The notes under the pieces were generated by a model, which saw nothing but the letters and a program-made list of their open reading frames with translations, did no database searches and was not told where the DNA came from. From Pantoea cypripedii (lineage in GTDB: Bacteria > Pseudomonadota > Gammaproteobacteria > Enterobacterales > Enterobacteriaceae): 64,000 nt of DNA. Of this stretch, positions 7,462 through 16,252 are shown in pieces (the first letter of the stretch is position 1; each line of letters begins with the position of its first letter). The position numbers and the translations under genes were made by a program. Where the stretch lies: contig NZ_CP024768.1 in the NCBI RefSeq assembly GCF_011395035.1, positions 1,547,377 through 1,611,376 of the forward strand, in the 5' to 3' direction.

Positions 7462-10400
7462 ATGAACAGAATCTATAAAACGATATGGAGCGTTGCCCAG
7501 CGCTGCATGGTCGTGGTGAGTGAGCTGGCGAAAAATGGTGCCGGGACAGTGGCTAAGAGCATTGTGCTGCTGGTTATCATGGCGTCGCAGGCGACTGACA
7601 CCTATGCGATTAATAACAATTTAGCTTTTGTCGGTGTACAAGGTCCTGCTGTGGGGAATGCCAATAACTATTGTATGAATGATGGGACCACGCGCTTATT
7701 ATGTGCGCCCTGGTCATCGGCAGTAACAGCGGTAAGCGGTGATAATTTCGGCTATATGTCAGGCATTAACAACAATGCCACGGGTATTTCCTGGGCGGGC
7801 ACTTCTTCTGCCGGATTTTCATTCGGCGGTATCAGCAAAACGTATGTGGCAGGATCCAGCCAGATTATCGTTGAGAAAAACGCAATCACATTTAACAGTG
7901 ATGCGTTCACATTCAATGGCGCTTCGGCCACCGTTAATACGACCAATGGTCTGAGCCTCTCCAGCAAGAAAATCACCTCACTGGCACCAGGTACGGCGGG
8001 TACTGATGCCGTTAACGTCGGTCAGCTATCACCGGTGGTCACTGCTTTAGGTGGAGGGGCAACGCTCAATAGCTCGACGGGTGCCGTTACAGGGCCAACT
8101 TATACCCTTACAGGCAAAACCTACACCACAGTCAACGATGCATTGCACGCGCTTGATGTCGGGGATGTGGGAATGGTGAAAGTTACAGGGCCAACGGGGG
8201 TCACCGTTGGTGCGGATACCGGTACCCTCACGGTAAACTTTACAAATTCTAATAGCCTGACCCGCAGATTGCTTGGCGTCAGTAATGGTGCTGTCGCCAG
8301 TGGCAGTAAGGAGGGGGTGAACGGTGATCAACTGTTTGCCATCGGATCTGGCCTGGCCACTGCGCTGGGTGGCGGAGCGGTGGTAAGTTCGGCGACGGGC
8401 AACATTGTCAGCATCGCTGCCCCGTCGTACGCGTTAGCGGGCCTCACCAATAGCCCCTTTAGTAACGTCGGCGATGCGCTTGCCGCGCTGAATACCAGCC
8501 TGGGTACTGCCAATACAAGTATCACCAACCTGACCACCAAAGGCACCAACTATTTCCATGCCAACTCGACGGGTACCGACTCGGCGGCAACGGGTGCCGA
8601 TGCTGTGGCGATTGGCAGCAGCGCTACCGCCGCCAACATCGGTGCGGTGGCGTTGGGCGCCGGCTCCGTCACCGCAGCAGCTGTGTCAACCACCTCTGTT
8701 TCACTTGCTGGGGCAACGCATACCTTTGCTGGAAGGGCGCCCACCAGCACCGTCAGCATCGGCGCGTCGGGCAGCGAGCGCACCCTGACTAACGTGGCGG
8801 CCGGGCGGCTTGCCAGCGACAGCACCGACGCGGCGAACGGTTCCCAGCTGTTTGCCAGCAACCAGGCGATTGATTCGATTTATACCAGCATCAATTCCGG
8901 CGGGATTGGTCTGGTGAAGCAGGATACGACCAGCCGGGTGATAACCGTCGGTGGGGAAACCGATGGCGGTGAAGTGTCGTTTGCTGCCACCGGCGGAGGC
9001 ACCCGCAAGCTGACTGGCGTGTCTAATGGCACCATCGCGTCGGGCAGCACCGATGCGGTCAACGGCGGCCAGCTGTTTAATGCCAACAGCACCGTCAACA
9101 ACCTGATCAACAACGGCACGAAGTACTTCCACACCAACTCGACGGACCTTGACTCAGCGGCCAGCGGCACCAATGCCATTGCTGTCGGCACAGCGGCAAC
9201 GGCGACCGGCGCCGATGCGGCAGCGATTGGCACCGGGGCCACCGCCACTGCTCAGGATGCGATGGCCCTCGGCACCAATACCACTGCCGCCAGTGCCGGG
9301 GATGTGGCGCTGGGTGCCAACTCCGTCACCGATCCGGTGGTCGCCACGACTTCATCCACCATCGCGGGAGTCAGCTACAACTTCGCCGGAGGAGCACCAG
9401 CCAGCACCGTCAGCATCGGCGCGCCGGGCAGCGAACGCACCCTGACCAATGTGGCGGCCGGACGGCTTAATGCCGACAGCACCGACGCGGTGAACGGTTC
9501 CCAGCTGTTTGCCAGCAACCAGGCGATTGATTCAATTTATAACAACATCAGTTCTGGCGGCATTGGTCTGGTGCGGCAGTCGGCGGCGGGTGCACCGATA
9601 ACCGTGGGCGCGGCGACGGATGGCAGCCAGGTGGATTTTACCGGGACGGCCCGGGCGCGCACGCTGATCGGCGTGGCGAACGGCTCCGTCGCCTCGGGCA
9701 GCACGCAGGCGGTGAACGGCGGCCAGCTGTATACGGGTAACCAGAACCAGGCCGCGTATCTCGGCGGCGGGGCGGGGGTCAGCACCACCGACGGTTCAGT
9801 CACCGCGCCGTCGTATGCGTTAACCGGCCTCTCCGGCACGCCCTTTAACAACGTCGGCAGCGCACTGACCGCGCTGAACAGCGGACTCGGTGCCACCAAC
9901 AGCAACGTCACCAGCCTCGGTAACACGGTGAACAACCTGACCACGAAAGGCACCAACTACTTCCATGCCAACTCAACGGGGGCCGACTCGGCTGCAACCG
10001 GTGCTGATGCGGTGGCGGTTGGCACCGGTGCCAGCGCATCCGCCAGGGATGCAATTGCCATCGGCAACGTCGCTTCAGCAGGCAACGCCGGGGATGTGGC
10101 GCTGGGGGCGAACTCCGTCACGGCGGCGGCGGTGGCCACGCCGTCAGCGACCATCGCGGGCACGACTTACCGTTTTGCCGGTGATGCTCCGGCCAGCACG
10201 GTGAGCATCGGGGCGGTGGACAGCGAGCGCACCCTGACCAACGTGGCCGCCGGGCAGCTCAGCGACACCAGCACCGATGCGGTGAACGGTTCGCAGCTGT
10301 TTGCCAGCAATGAAGCGATTGATACGCTGTCCACGACGATTAACGCGGGCGGCATCGGTCTGGTGCGGCAGTCGGCAGCGGGTGCACCGATAACCGTGGG

Positions 10401-13400
10401 CGCGGCTACGGATGGCACGCAGGTTGATTTTACCGGGACCGCCGGGGCGCGCACCCTGACCGGCGTGGCAAACGGCACGGTTGCCTCGGGCAGCACGCAG
10501 GCGGTGAACGGTGGCCAGCTGTTTGATACCAATAACTCGATCACTAATCTGACGAATCAGGGGACGAAGTATTTCCACGCCAACTCAACGGGGGCTGACT
10601 CGGCTGCAACCGGTGCCGATGCGGTAGCGGTTGGCACCGGTGCCAGCGCCAGCAGCGCGGATGCGATTGCCATTGGTAACTCGGCCTCAGCGGGCAATGC
10701 CGGTGATGTGGCGCTGGGGGCGAACTCTGTCACGGCGGCGGCAGTGGCCACGCCGTCAGCGGCCATCGCGGGCACGGTTTATCATTTTGCCGGTGATGCC
10801 CCGGCCAGCACGGTGAGCATCGGCGCGGTGGACAGCGAGCGCACCCTGACCAACGTGGCCGCCGGGCAGCTCAGCGACACCAGCACCGATGCGGTGAACG
10901 GCTCGCAGCTGTTTGCCAGCAACCAGGCGATTGATACGCTGTCTACGACGATTAACGCGGGCGGTATCGGGCTGGTGCGGCAGTCGGCAGCGGGTGCACC
11001 CATCACCGTGGGCGCCGCTACGGATGGCACGCAGGTGAATTTTACCGGGACCGCCGGGGCACGCACTCTGGCTGGTGTCGCCAACGGCACCATCGCGTCG
11101 GGCAGCACGCAGGCGGTGAACGGCGGCCAGCTGTTTGATACCAATAACTCGATCACTAATCTGACGAATCAGGGGACGAAGTATTTCCACACCAACTCGA
11201 CAGACCTTGACTCCGCTGCCAGTGGTACTAATGCCATCGCCGTTGGCGCTGCGGCAACGTCGACCGGCGACGATTCCGCAGCGGTTGGCACCGGTGCCAC
11301 CGCCACGGCTCAGGATGCGATAGCCCTCGGCACCAATACCACCGCCGCTAATACCGGGGATGTGGCGCTGGGCGCGAACTCCGTCACCGATCCGGTGGTC
11401 GCCACAACTTCAGCCACCATCGCGGGAGTCACCCACAACTTCGCCGGAGGAGCACCTGTCAGCACCGTCAGCATTGGCGCACCGGGCAGCGAACGCACCC
11501 TGACCAATGTGGCGGCCGGGCGACTCAGCAGCGACAGCACCGACGGAGTAAACGGCTCCCAGCTGTTTGCCAGCAATGAAGCGATTAACACGCTGTCCAC
11601 CACCATCAGTTCCGGCGGCATCGGGCTGGTGAAACAGGATGCGACCAGCCGGGTGATAACTGTTGGCGGGGAAGCTGACGGCGGTGAAGTGTCGTTTTCC
11701 GCCTCCGGCGGGGGGACGCGTAAGCTGACCGGTGTTGCTGCCGGCGGGCTTGCGGCAGACAGCACCGACGCGGTCAACGGCAGCCAGCTGTTTGCCACTA
11801 ACGGTAACGTCAGCAGCCTCAGCACTTCGGTGAATGATCTGACGAACAATGGCAGCCGCTACTTCCGCGCCAATTCCACAGGCACGCTACCGGCCGTCAG
11901 CGGCAACGATGCCGTGGCGATCGGCACCAGTGCTACCGCCGCCAACGCCGGGGATGTGGCGCTGGGCGCGAACTCCGTTACCGCGGCCGCGGTGACGACG
12001 ACATCTGCCATGATTGCCGGGGTCAGCCATAACTTCGCCGGTGGAGCACCTGCCAGCACCGTCAGCATCGGCGCACCGGGCAGCGAGCGCACCCTGACCA
12101 ACGTGGCGGCCGGGCGGCTCAGCAGCGACAGCACCGACGGGGTGAACGGCTCCCAGCTGTTTGCCAGCAACGAAGCGATTAACACGCTGTCCACCACCAT
12201 CAATTCCAGCGGCATCGGTCTGGTGCGGCAGTCGGCAGCGGGTGCGCCCATCACCGTAGGGGCCGCCACCGACGGCACTCAGGTTGATTTTACCGGGACA
12301 GCCGGGAGCCGCACCCTTTCAGGCGTGGCACCTGGCAGCATCGCGTCGGGCAGTACCCAGGCCATTAACGGTTCCCAGCTTTATAGCGCCAACCAGAATA
12401 TCGCCAGCGCGTTGGGCGGCGGGGCGACGGTAGGGAGTAACGGCAATCTGACCAACCCGAGCTACAACATTCAGGGCAGTATCAAAACCAACGTCGGTGA
12501 TGCGCTCGGCACCCTTGATAGTGCGACGACCAGCAACACCAATAACATCGTTAACCTGGCGAATAACATTAACAACGGCAGCATTGGTCTGGTTCAGCAG
12601 GCGTCCAACGCCAGTGTTGTCACGGTCGCCGCCACGACCGGCGGTAATGAGGTGACCTTTGCTGGTACCAATGGGAATCGCAAACTGACCGGTGTGGCGG
12701 CGGGTGCGCTGTCAGCGCAAAGTACCGAGGCAGTTAACGGCAGCCAGCTCTTTGCTGTCGATCAGCAGGTGATACAAAACACCAATAACATCGTCGATCT
12801 GTATCAGAACATTAATAATTCTGGTGAAAAACTGGTGACTCAGGCAACCACCAGCAGCGAAGTGGATATTGCCCAGGGCACCGGTGGCAGTACCGTGAAC
12901 GTCGCCGGTGACGAAGGCACCCGTGTTCTGACCGGGCTCAGCGCGGGGGTTAACGACAGCGATGCGGTGACGGTCGGACAAATCAAAGCGTTAGAGCTTC
13001 AGCAGGGCAACACGAAACAGCTGGCCGTGAACGCGACAGGTATCGCCACGGCCAGTGGCAGCAACGCTGCAGCTGTGGGTAGCAACGCACGTAGCACCGG
13101 GGTCAACAGCACCACGCTGGGCAATGATACCTTCGCCAGCGGAGCCAACAGTACCGTAGTCGGCAATGGCGCGGTCGCGTCTGGCGATAATAGCGTGGCA
13201 ATGGGTGCCTTTAGCAGCGCAACCGCCAGCAATTCCGTGGCGCTGGGCGCCAACTCCATCGCCAGTGAGGCCAATACCGTTTCGGTGGGATCTCCCGGTA
13301 ACGAACGACGTATTACCAACGTTGCGCCTGGCGTGAATGACACCGACGCCGTTAACGTGTATCAGCTGGATCAGGTGCAGGCCGCCAACAACCAGTCATT

Positions 13401-13668
13401 TCGCAACATCAATAACCGGGTCGATCGCTTAGATAACAAACTGACCGCAGGCGTCGCTTCCGCTATGGCGATGGCTGGATTGCCACAAGCCTGGGAGCCG
13501 TCGTCAAGTCTGGTGGGGGTCTCGGTGGCCGGGTATGACGATAAAGCCTCTCTCGCCATTGGTGTTTCGGCGATTTCCGGTAACGGCAAATGGATCACCA
13601 AACTACAAGGGTCCGGTAACAGCGAAAGCGATTTCGGGGTTTCCGTGGGCATTGGTTATCAATGGTAA
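7462..13668 (+). CDS. Large trimeric autotransporter adhesin (YadA-like, type Vc)
   Basis: A 2068-residue cell-surface adhesin. Start 7462 is chosen because MNRIYKTIW begins the extended signal peptide region typical of type V proteins; nine upstream codons are also open. The signal ends near TDTYA (about residue 49). A short N-terminal domain carries the only passenger cysteines I see, Cys71 and Cys81. The passenger is then built of repeated modules: head repeats (DAVAIG, GDVALGANSV), a spacer FAG-AP-STVSIG, a neck (ERTLTNVAAG-DSTDAVNGSQLFA) and a stalk-type segment (GGIGLV-Q). Modules start at 8554, 9127, 9961, 10573, 11185 and 11863. The C-terminal about 80 residues are the YadA anchor (LTAGVASAMAMAGLPQAW), ending in aromatic Trp as Bam substrates do. 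It is the first gene of a probable three-gene operon. Confidence 0.93.
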   Translation: MNRIYKTIWSVAQRCMVVVSELAKNGAGTVAKSIVLLVIMASQATDTYAINNNLAFVGVQGPAVGNANNYCMNDGTTRLLCAPWSSAVTAVSGDNFGYMSGINNNATGISWAGTSSAGFSFGGISKTYVAGSSQIIVEKNAITFNSDAFTFNGASATVNTTNGLSLSSKKITSLAPGTAGTDAVNVGQLSPVVTALGGGATLNSSTGAVTGPTYTLTGKTYTTVNDALHALDVGDVGMVKVTGPTGVTVGADTGTLTVNFTNSNSLTRRLLGVSNGAVASGSKEGVNGDQLFAIGSGLATALGGGAVVSSATGNIVSIAAPSYALAGLTNSPFSNVGDALAALNTSLGTANTSITNLTTKGTNYFHANSTGTDSAATGADAVAIGSSATAANIGAVALGAGSVTAAAVSTTSVSLAGATHTFAGRAPTSTVSIGASGSERTLTNVAAGRLASDSTDAANGSQLFASNQAIDSIYTSINSGGIGLVKQDTTSRVITVGGETDGGEVSFAATGGGTRKLTGVSNGTIASGSTDAVNGGQLFNANSTVNNLINNGTKYFHTNSTDLDSAASGTNAIAVGTAATATGADAAAIGTGATATAQDAMALGTNTTAASAGDVALGANSVTDPVVATTSSTIAGVSYNFAGGAPASTVSIGAPGSERTLTNVAAGRLNADSTDAVNGSQLFASNQAIDSIYNNISSGGIGLVRQSAAGAPITVGAATDGSQVDFTGTARARTLIGVANGSVASGSTQAVNGGQLYTGNQNQAAYLGGGAGVSTTDGSVTAPSYALTGLSGTPFNNVGSALTALNSGLGATNSNVTSLGNTVNNLTTKGTNYFHANSTGADSAATGADAVAVGTGASASARDAIAIGNVASAGNAGDVALGANSVTAAAVATPSATIAGTTYRFAGDAPASTVSIGAVDSERTLTNVAAGQLSDTSTDAVNGSQLFASNEAIDTLSTTINAGGIGLVRQSAAGAPITVGAATDGTQVDFTGTAGARTLTGVANGTVASGSTQAVNGGQLFDTNNSITNLTNQGTKYFHANSTGADSAATGADAVAVGTGASASSADAIAIGNSASAGNAGDVALGANSVTAAAVATPSAAIAGTVYHFAGDAPASTVSIGAVDSERTLTNVAAGQLSDTSTDAVNGSQLFASNQAIDTLSTTINAGGIGLVRQSAAGAPITVGAATDGTQVNFTGTAGARTLAGVANGTIASGSTQAVNGGQLFDTNNSITNLTNQGTKYFHTNSTDLDSAASGTNAIAVGAAATSTGDDSAAVGTGATATAQDAIALGTNTTAANTGDVALGANSVTDPVVATTSATIAGVTHNFAGGAPVSTVSIGAPGSERTLTNVAAGRLSSDSTDGVNGSQLFASNEAINTLSTTISSGGIGLVKQDATSRVITVGGEADGGEVSFSASGGGTRKLTGVAAGGLAADSTDAVNGSQLFATNGNVSSLSTSVNDLTNNGSRYFRANSTGTLPAVSGNDAVAIGTSATAANAGDVALGANSVTAAAVTTTSAMIAGVSHNFAGGAPASTVSIGAPGSERTLTNVAAGRLSSDSTDGVNGSQLFASNEAINTLSTTINSSGIGLVRQSAAGAPITVGAATDGTQVDFTGTAGSRTLSGVAPGSIASGSTQAINGSQLYSANQNIASALGGGATVGSNGNLTNPSYNIQGSIKTNVGDALGTLDSATTSNTNNIVNLANNINNGSIGLVQQASNASVVTVAATTGGNEVTFAGTNGNRKLTGVAAGALSAQSTEAVNGSQLFAVDQQVIQNTNNIVDLYQNINNSGEKLVTQATTSSEVDIAQGTGGSTVNVAGDEGTRVLTGLSAGVNDSDAVTVGQIKALELQQGNTKQLAVNATGIATASGSNAAAVGSNARSTGVNSTTLGNDTFASGANSTVVGNGAVASGDNSVAMGAFSSATASNSVALGANSIASEANTVSVGSPGNERRITNVAPGVNDTDAVNVYQLDQVQAANNQSFRNINNRVDRLDNKLTAGVASAMAMAGLPQAWEPSSSLVGVSVAGYDDKASLAIGVSAISGNGKWITKLQGSGNSESDFGVSVGIGYQW
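9949..11184 (+). repeat. 612-bp tandem direct repeat inside the adhesin gene
   Basis: Two consecutive 612-bp (204-codon) units, 9961-10572 and 10573-11184, encode protein segments with about ten differences in 204 residues by eye. The DNA between them is correspondingly similar. More distant copies of the same module surround them (spacings 573, 834, 612, 612 and 678 bases), and the modules at 9127 and 11185 share a variant head (TNSTDLDSAASG). Such repeats favour length change by recombination and may be mis-assembled from short reads. Confidence 0.9.
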
Positions 13669-13698
13669 TGCGGTATCACCGGCAGAAGAAGATACAAC

Positions 13699-14469
13699 AT
13701 GAACAGATGGCTAGGCAGAGGAGCGGTGGTGATCGCCCTGAGTTTACTGGGCAGTGACCAGATTTCGGCGGGTGCGGATGCGCATGATATTGAAGTGTCA
13801 TCCCTGCCGATTACGCAGCAGGTCATTACGTCACTGGTGCCGTTATTTGGCGGTAAACGCAATAAAATCATCATGGATCAGGTCTGCCTGTATGTCAGCG
13901 GTAAGCAGAGTCTGGATAAATTCGATACCTTTTTCACCAGCAAAGGGATTGAGGTGAAGCAACTGGCCTCTCAGGACAGCGGGTTTAGCTATCTGGCCAG
14001 CGCCAGTAAGGCCGACCTGACCACCGCCTGCGCCGCCTTTATCGCCTCGACCTTTTTTACCGAAGAAGCGCTGATTGAGGGGGCGGAGAGCAAACCTGAT
14101 GACCCGCAGCTCGCCCCTAAACTCCTGCGCCTGACGCCGCTGGCGGTGGTGACGGTCAATATGCTGGCGGGGCTACTGGCTGCGCATCAGGGAGAGGTTT
14201 TTACCAGTCTCGACAGCTGTAAGAGCGTGCTGCGCCGCGATTTTGTCAGCCAGTCTGCGGATTTTATTCGGCGCACCCTGAATGGCAATTTCGTGCTGGC
14301 CGACTTTGTGGGTAACCAGACGGAAAACGGCTTTTTTTATACTTTCGCCAATGGTAATACGAGGCTGAATCTTTACGATGAAACCTGGCTGGGCGAAGGG
14401 AAAGTCATGGGAACCCGATATGTGGTGTTGCTCCGCAACATCACGCCAGATGCCACCGGGCCGAAATAA
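13699..14469 (+). CDS. Exported protein of unknown function in the adhesin operon
   Basis: A 256-residue protein I do not recognise. The N-terminus is a signal peptide (MNRWLGRGAVVIALSLLGSDQISAG, cleavage about residue 24-27), so it should be periplasmic or beyond. There are three cysteines (Cys63, Cys111, Cys174). A hydrophobic stretch LRLTPLAVVTVNMLAGLLAA (about 143-162) could be a membrane or buried helix. The C-terminal third is beta-like (GFFYTFANGNTRLNLYDETW). It begins 30 bases after the adhesin stop and ends 11 bases before the next gene, so the three are probably co-transcribed. A chaperone or accessory role for the adhesin is inference from position only; it does not resemble SadB or TpgA as I know them. 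Confidence 0.75.
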   Translation: MNRWLGRGAVVIALSLLGSDQISAGADAHDIEVSSLPITQQVITSLVPLFGGKRNKIIMDQVCLYVSGKQSLDKFDTFFTSKGIEVKQLASQDSGFSYLASASKADLTTACAAFIASTFFTEEALIEGAESKPDDPQLAPKLLRLTPLAVVTVNMLAGLLAAHQGEVFTSLDSCKSVLRRDFVSQSADFIRRTLNGNFVLADFVGNQTENGFFYTFANGNTRLNLYDETWLGEGKVMGTRYVVLLRNITPDATGPK

Positions 14470-14480
14470 AAAGGTGAGTT

Positions 14481-15263
14481 ATGCCGCGCAACATCATGCT
14501 CACTGCCCTGTTCACGCTGGTGATCTTACCGGCGTTTGCCGTCACAGCGCCTGCCTTCACGCCTGAACAACGGCAACAAATCGGCACGATTTCGCGTGAC
14601 TATCTGCTGGCGCATCCTGAAATTCTCGACCAGATGCTGCAACAACGTCAGCGACAACGCAACGAGACCCTCCTGCAGCTAAAACGAAAAGTGATTGCAT
14701 TGCACCAGACCTTGCTGGTCAGTCATGACGCGCCGCAAATCGGCCCGCCCGACGCTGCGGTAGTCGTGATTAGTTTTTATGATTATCGCTGCGTTCCCTG
14801 TGGCGCCATGTCCACCGTCATTATGCAGATGATGCGTGACAATCCACAGGTGCGTTTTGTGTTCCGGGACTGGCCGATGCCCGGAGAAGGATGGGCGTCA
14901 TCGGAAACCGCATTGGCGATTGGCGTTGCTCTGTGGCAGCAACAGGGGGCGGGGGAGTGGTTGCGTTATTATCAGTCGATGTTCAAAGAGCATCTGCAGG
15001 CAGAAGATATTGCATATGTGGTGAGAGAATTGCAGGTTGCGGTTCCTTCGCAGTCTGCCGTCACCAAAGCCCGACGCGTACTGGAAAATAATTCGCAACT
15101 GGCGAACAAACTTAAGTTGGGCAACCTGCCCACGGTGATCGTGATGCCGTTACAGCGGGCTGTAGAGGAGAATACCTCGGTATTTATCAGCGCGGTATCC
15201 GCCGGGGAACTCCAGGCGGCGATTGTCAGGAGCGCTCGCAGGCAGACGTCAGGAAAAGAGTGA
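14481..15263 (+). CDS. Periplasmic DsbA-fold thiol oxidoreductase, ScsC/Com1-like
   Basis: A 260-residue exported thioredoxin-fold protein. The signal peptide ends near PAFA (about residue 20). Residues 26-75 (FTPEQRQQIG-SRDYLLAHPEILDQML) match the N-terminal stalk seen in ScsC-type proteins, which makes Salmonella and Proteus ScsC trimeric. The DsbA-like domain follows: VVVISFYDYRC with active site Cys104-Val-Pro-Cys107, a helical insert, and the cis-Pro loop NLPT (Pro217). The CVPC motif differs from CPHC of DsbA. AAGGTGAG precedes the ATG. It is the third gene of the adhesin operon. Trimeric isomerase activity and action on the adhesin or on the middle protein are inference. Confidence 0.85.
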   Translation: MPRNIMLTALFTLVILPAFAVTAPAFTPEQRQQIGTISRDYLLAHPEILDQMLQQRQRQRNETLLQLKRKVIALHQTLLVSHDAPQIGPPDAAVVVISFYDYRCVPCGAMSTVIMQMMRDNPQVRFVFRDWPMPGEGWASSETALAIGVALWQQQGAGEWLRYYQSMFKEHLQAEDIAYVVRELQVAVPSQSAVTKARRVLENNSQLANKLKLGNLPTVIVMPLQRAVEENTSVFISAVSAGELQAAIVRSARRQTSGKE

Positions 15264-15269
15264 TGCTAC

Positions 15270-15305
15270 AAAAAACAATGCCGGTCGCCCTGAGGGACCG
15301 GCATT
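15270..15305 (-). terminator. Terminator of bssS, shared with the adhesin operon end
   Basis: A 10-bp perfect inverted repeat (15277-15286 with 15296-15305, AATGCCGGTC) is followed on the leftward strand by TTTTTTG (15270-15275). It lies between the convergent stops and should terminate bssS; the hairpin may also serve the rightward operon. Confidence 0.8.
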
Positions 15306-15342
15306 GACCCTGCAGGGCCTGTTTCACGCGAAATATTAAAAA

Positions 15343-15597
15343 TTAATGCTTTTGGTTATCGCGTAGGTATTGCTCTGTGGACTCTATCTTTGCAATGCCA
15401 GCTTCGAGTATGGAGATAAACTGCCTCGCCACATCCGTGGTTAGCCAGTAGGTAGGACCAACATCTGCGTCTTCTTCTTTCTGATCCTGCGATGAGAGCG
15501 AGTGCAGGCGGATCATCATGGCGTCATAACTGTCTACAGTGCTAATGTCCCATCCGACTAATGGATGAGTCTGGATGACGTCTTTATTTCTGTCCAT
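15343..15597 (-). CDS. bssS: Biofilm regulator BssS (YceP)
   Basis: An 84-residue cytoplasmic protein. E. coli BssS affects biofilm formation and indole/AI-2 signalling by an unclear mechanism. Two conserved blocks identify it: VIQTHPLVGWDISTVDSYDAM near the N-terminus and WLTTDVARQFISILEAGIAKIES near the C-terminus; the linker between them (about residues 33-48) is variable. The length is identical to E. coli. AGGAGG lies seven bases before the ATG. The promoter appears to be an extended -10 at 15672-15680, and a terminator follows the gene. Confidence 0.95.
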   Translation of the reverse strand: MDRNKDVIQTHPLVGWDISTVDSYDAMMIRLHSLSSQDQKEEDADVGPTYWLTTDVARQFISILEAGIAKIESTEQYLRDNQKH

Positions 15598-15885
15598 TAT
15601 AACCTCCTTTTTACTCGTTAAACGAAGTGCTTCTTGAGGTTCAATGCGGCTTTTCTTGCACTAGCGGGATAATTATAACATGAAACGAACGGTACAATAG
15701 TTAAAAAATGTGGTGTTCAAAATCTGAGCAAAAAATAAATGCTTTTAAAATACGCTTTTAAAAAATAATAAACCGCCCGCGCTTATGGGCATTTGAAGCT
15801 GCGAATGTAAAGTCGCACTAATCAGGTTATCGGCAGCAAAGTTACCTGACTTTAGGAGAACTCTGGAACCGATTAAAGGGCGATT
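15598..15885. other. AT-rich leader region of bssS
   Basis: 288 bases without a gene. It holds the bssS promoter described separately and an AT-rich tract (15694-15770). I see no other ordered element. Confidence 0.4.
15672..15680 (-). promoter_or_regulatory. Extended -10 promoter for bssS
   Basis: On the leftward strand the sequence reads TGTTATAAT, a perfect TGnTATAAT extended -10 element, about 75 bases before the bssS start. A TTGTAC lies 14 bases further upstream, too close for a standard -35, which suits an extended -10 promoter. Confidence 0.55.
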
Positions 15886-16155
15886 TTAACCCTGCGAATC
15901 ATCTGGTCTTTCACCGCTGCATTTCTTAATTTCTTCGGCCAGATGGACAAATTGCTGCTGTAACTGCGTATCGTGGTTCTGGTTTTGCGCTTCCAGCAAA
16001 AGATTGTGCACCAGTAACTGGCTGGCACGATCATCAAGACAGAATGTCAGATTAGCAAAGGCATTTTCCAGCACAGTTAAGCGGCGTTGCTGTTCACCAA
16101 TTAACGCCAGCAATTCGCCAAATGTCATTGCCTCTTCCGGTTTATCGTGAGTCAT
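15886..16155 (-). CDS. Small coiled-coil protein of unknown function
   Basis: An 89-residue acidic protein I cannot name. It is predicted mostly helical: residues 11-35 (TFGELLALIGEQQRRLTVLENAF) form a leucine-spaced coiled coil, followed by LDDRASQLLVHNLLLEAQ and a polar Gln-rich helix. Start ATG 16155 is preferred because AGGAG precedes it; an ATG eight codons upstream has no binding site. Size, the Leu/Glu coiled coil and the short C-terminal helix are reminiscent of RssB anti-adaptors such as IraP, but I see no decisive motif, so this is only a suggestion. It lies between bssS and dinI, with the dinI terminator just upstream, so it has its own promoter. Confidence 0.6.
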   Translation of the reverse strand: MTHDKPEEAMTFGELLALIGEQQRRLTVLENAFANLTFCLDDRASQLLVHNLLLEAQNQNHDTQLQQQFVHLAEEIKKCSGERPDDSQG

Positions 16156-16252
16156 GGGTAAAACATCTCCTGTTAGCATGGCGGGTGCAAGAATAGGGGC
16201 GTTAATGATGATTTTAGATGCAGTGACTTTGTCTGGCGAGGGAGAAATAAAA

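Noticed and set aside
11310..11849. Long antisense frames inside the adhesin gene
   Set aside because: They arise because the repeated, GC-rich Gly/Ala/Thr/Ser codons lack stops on the other strand. Their translations repeat with the modules and have no initiation signals.
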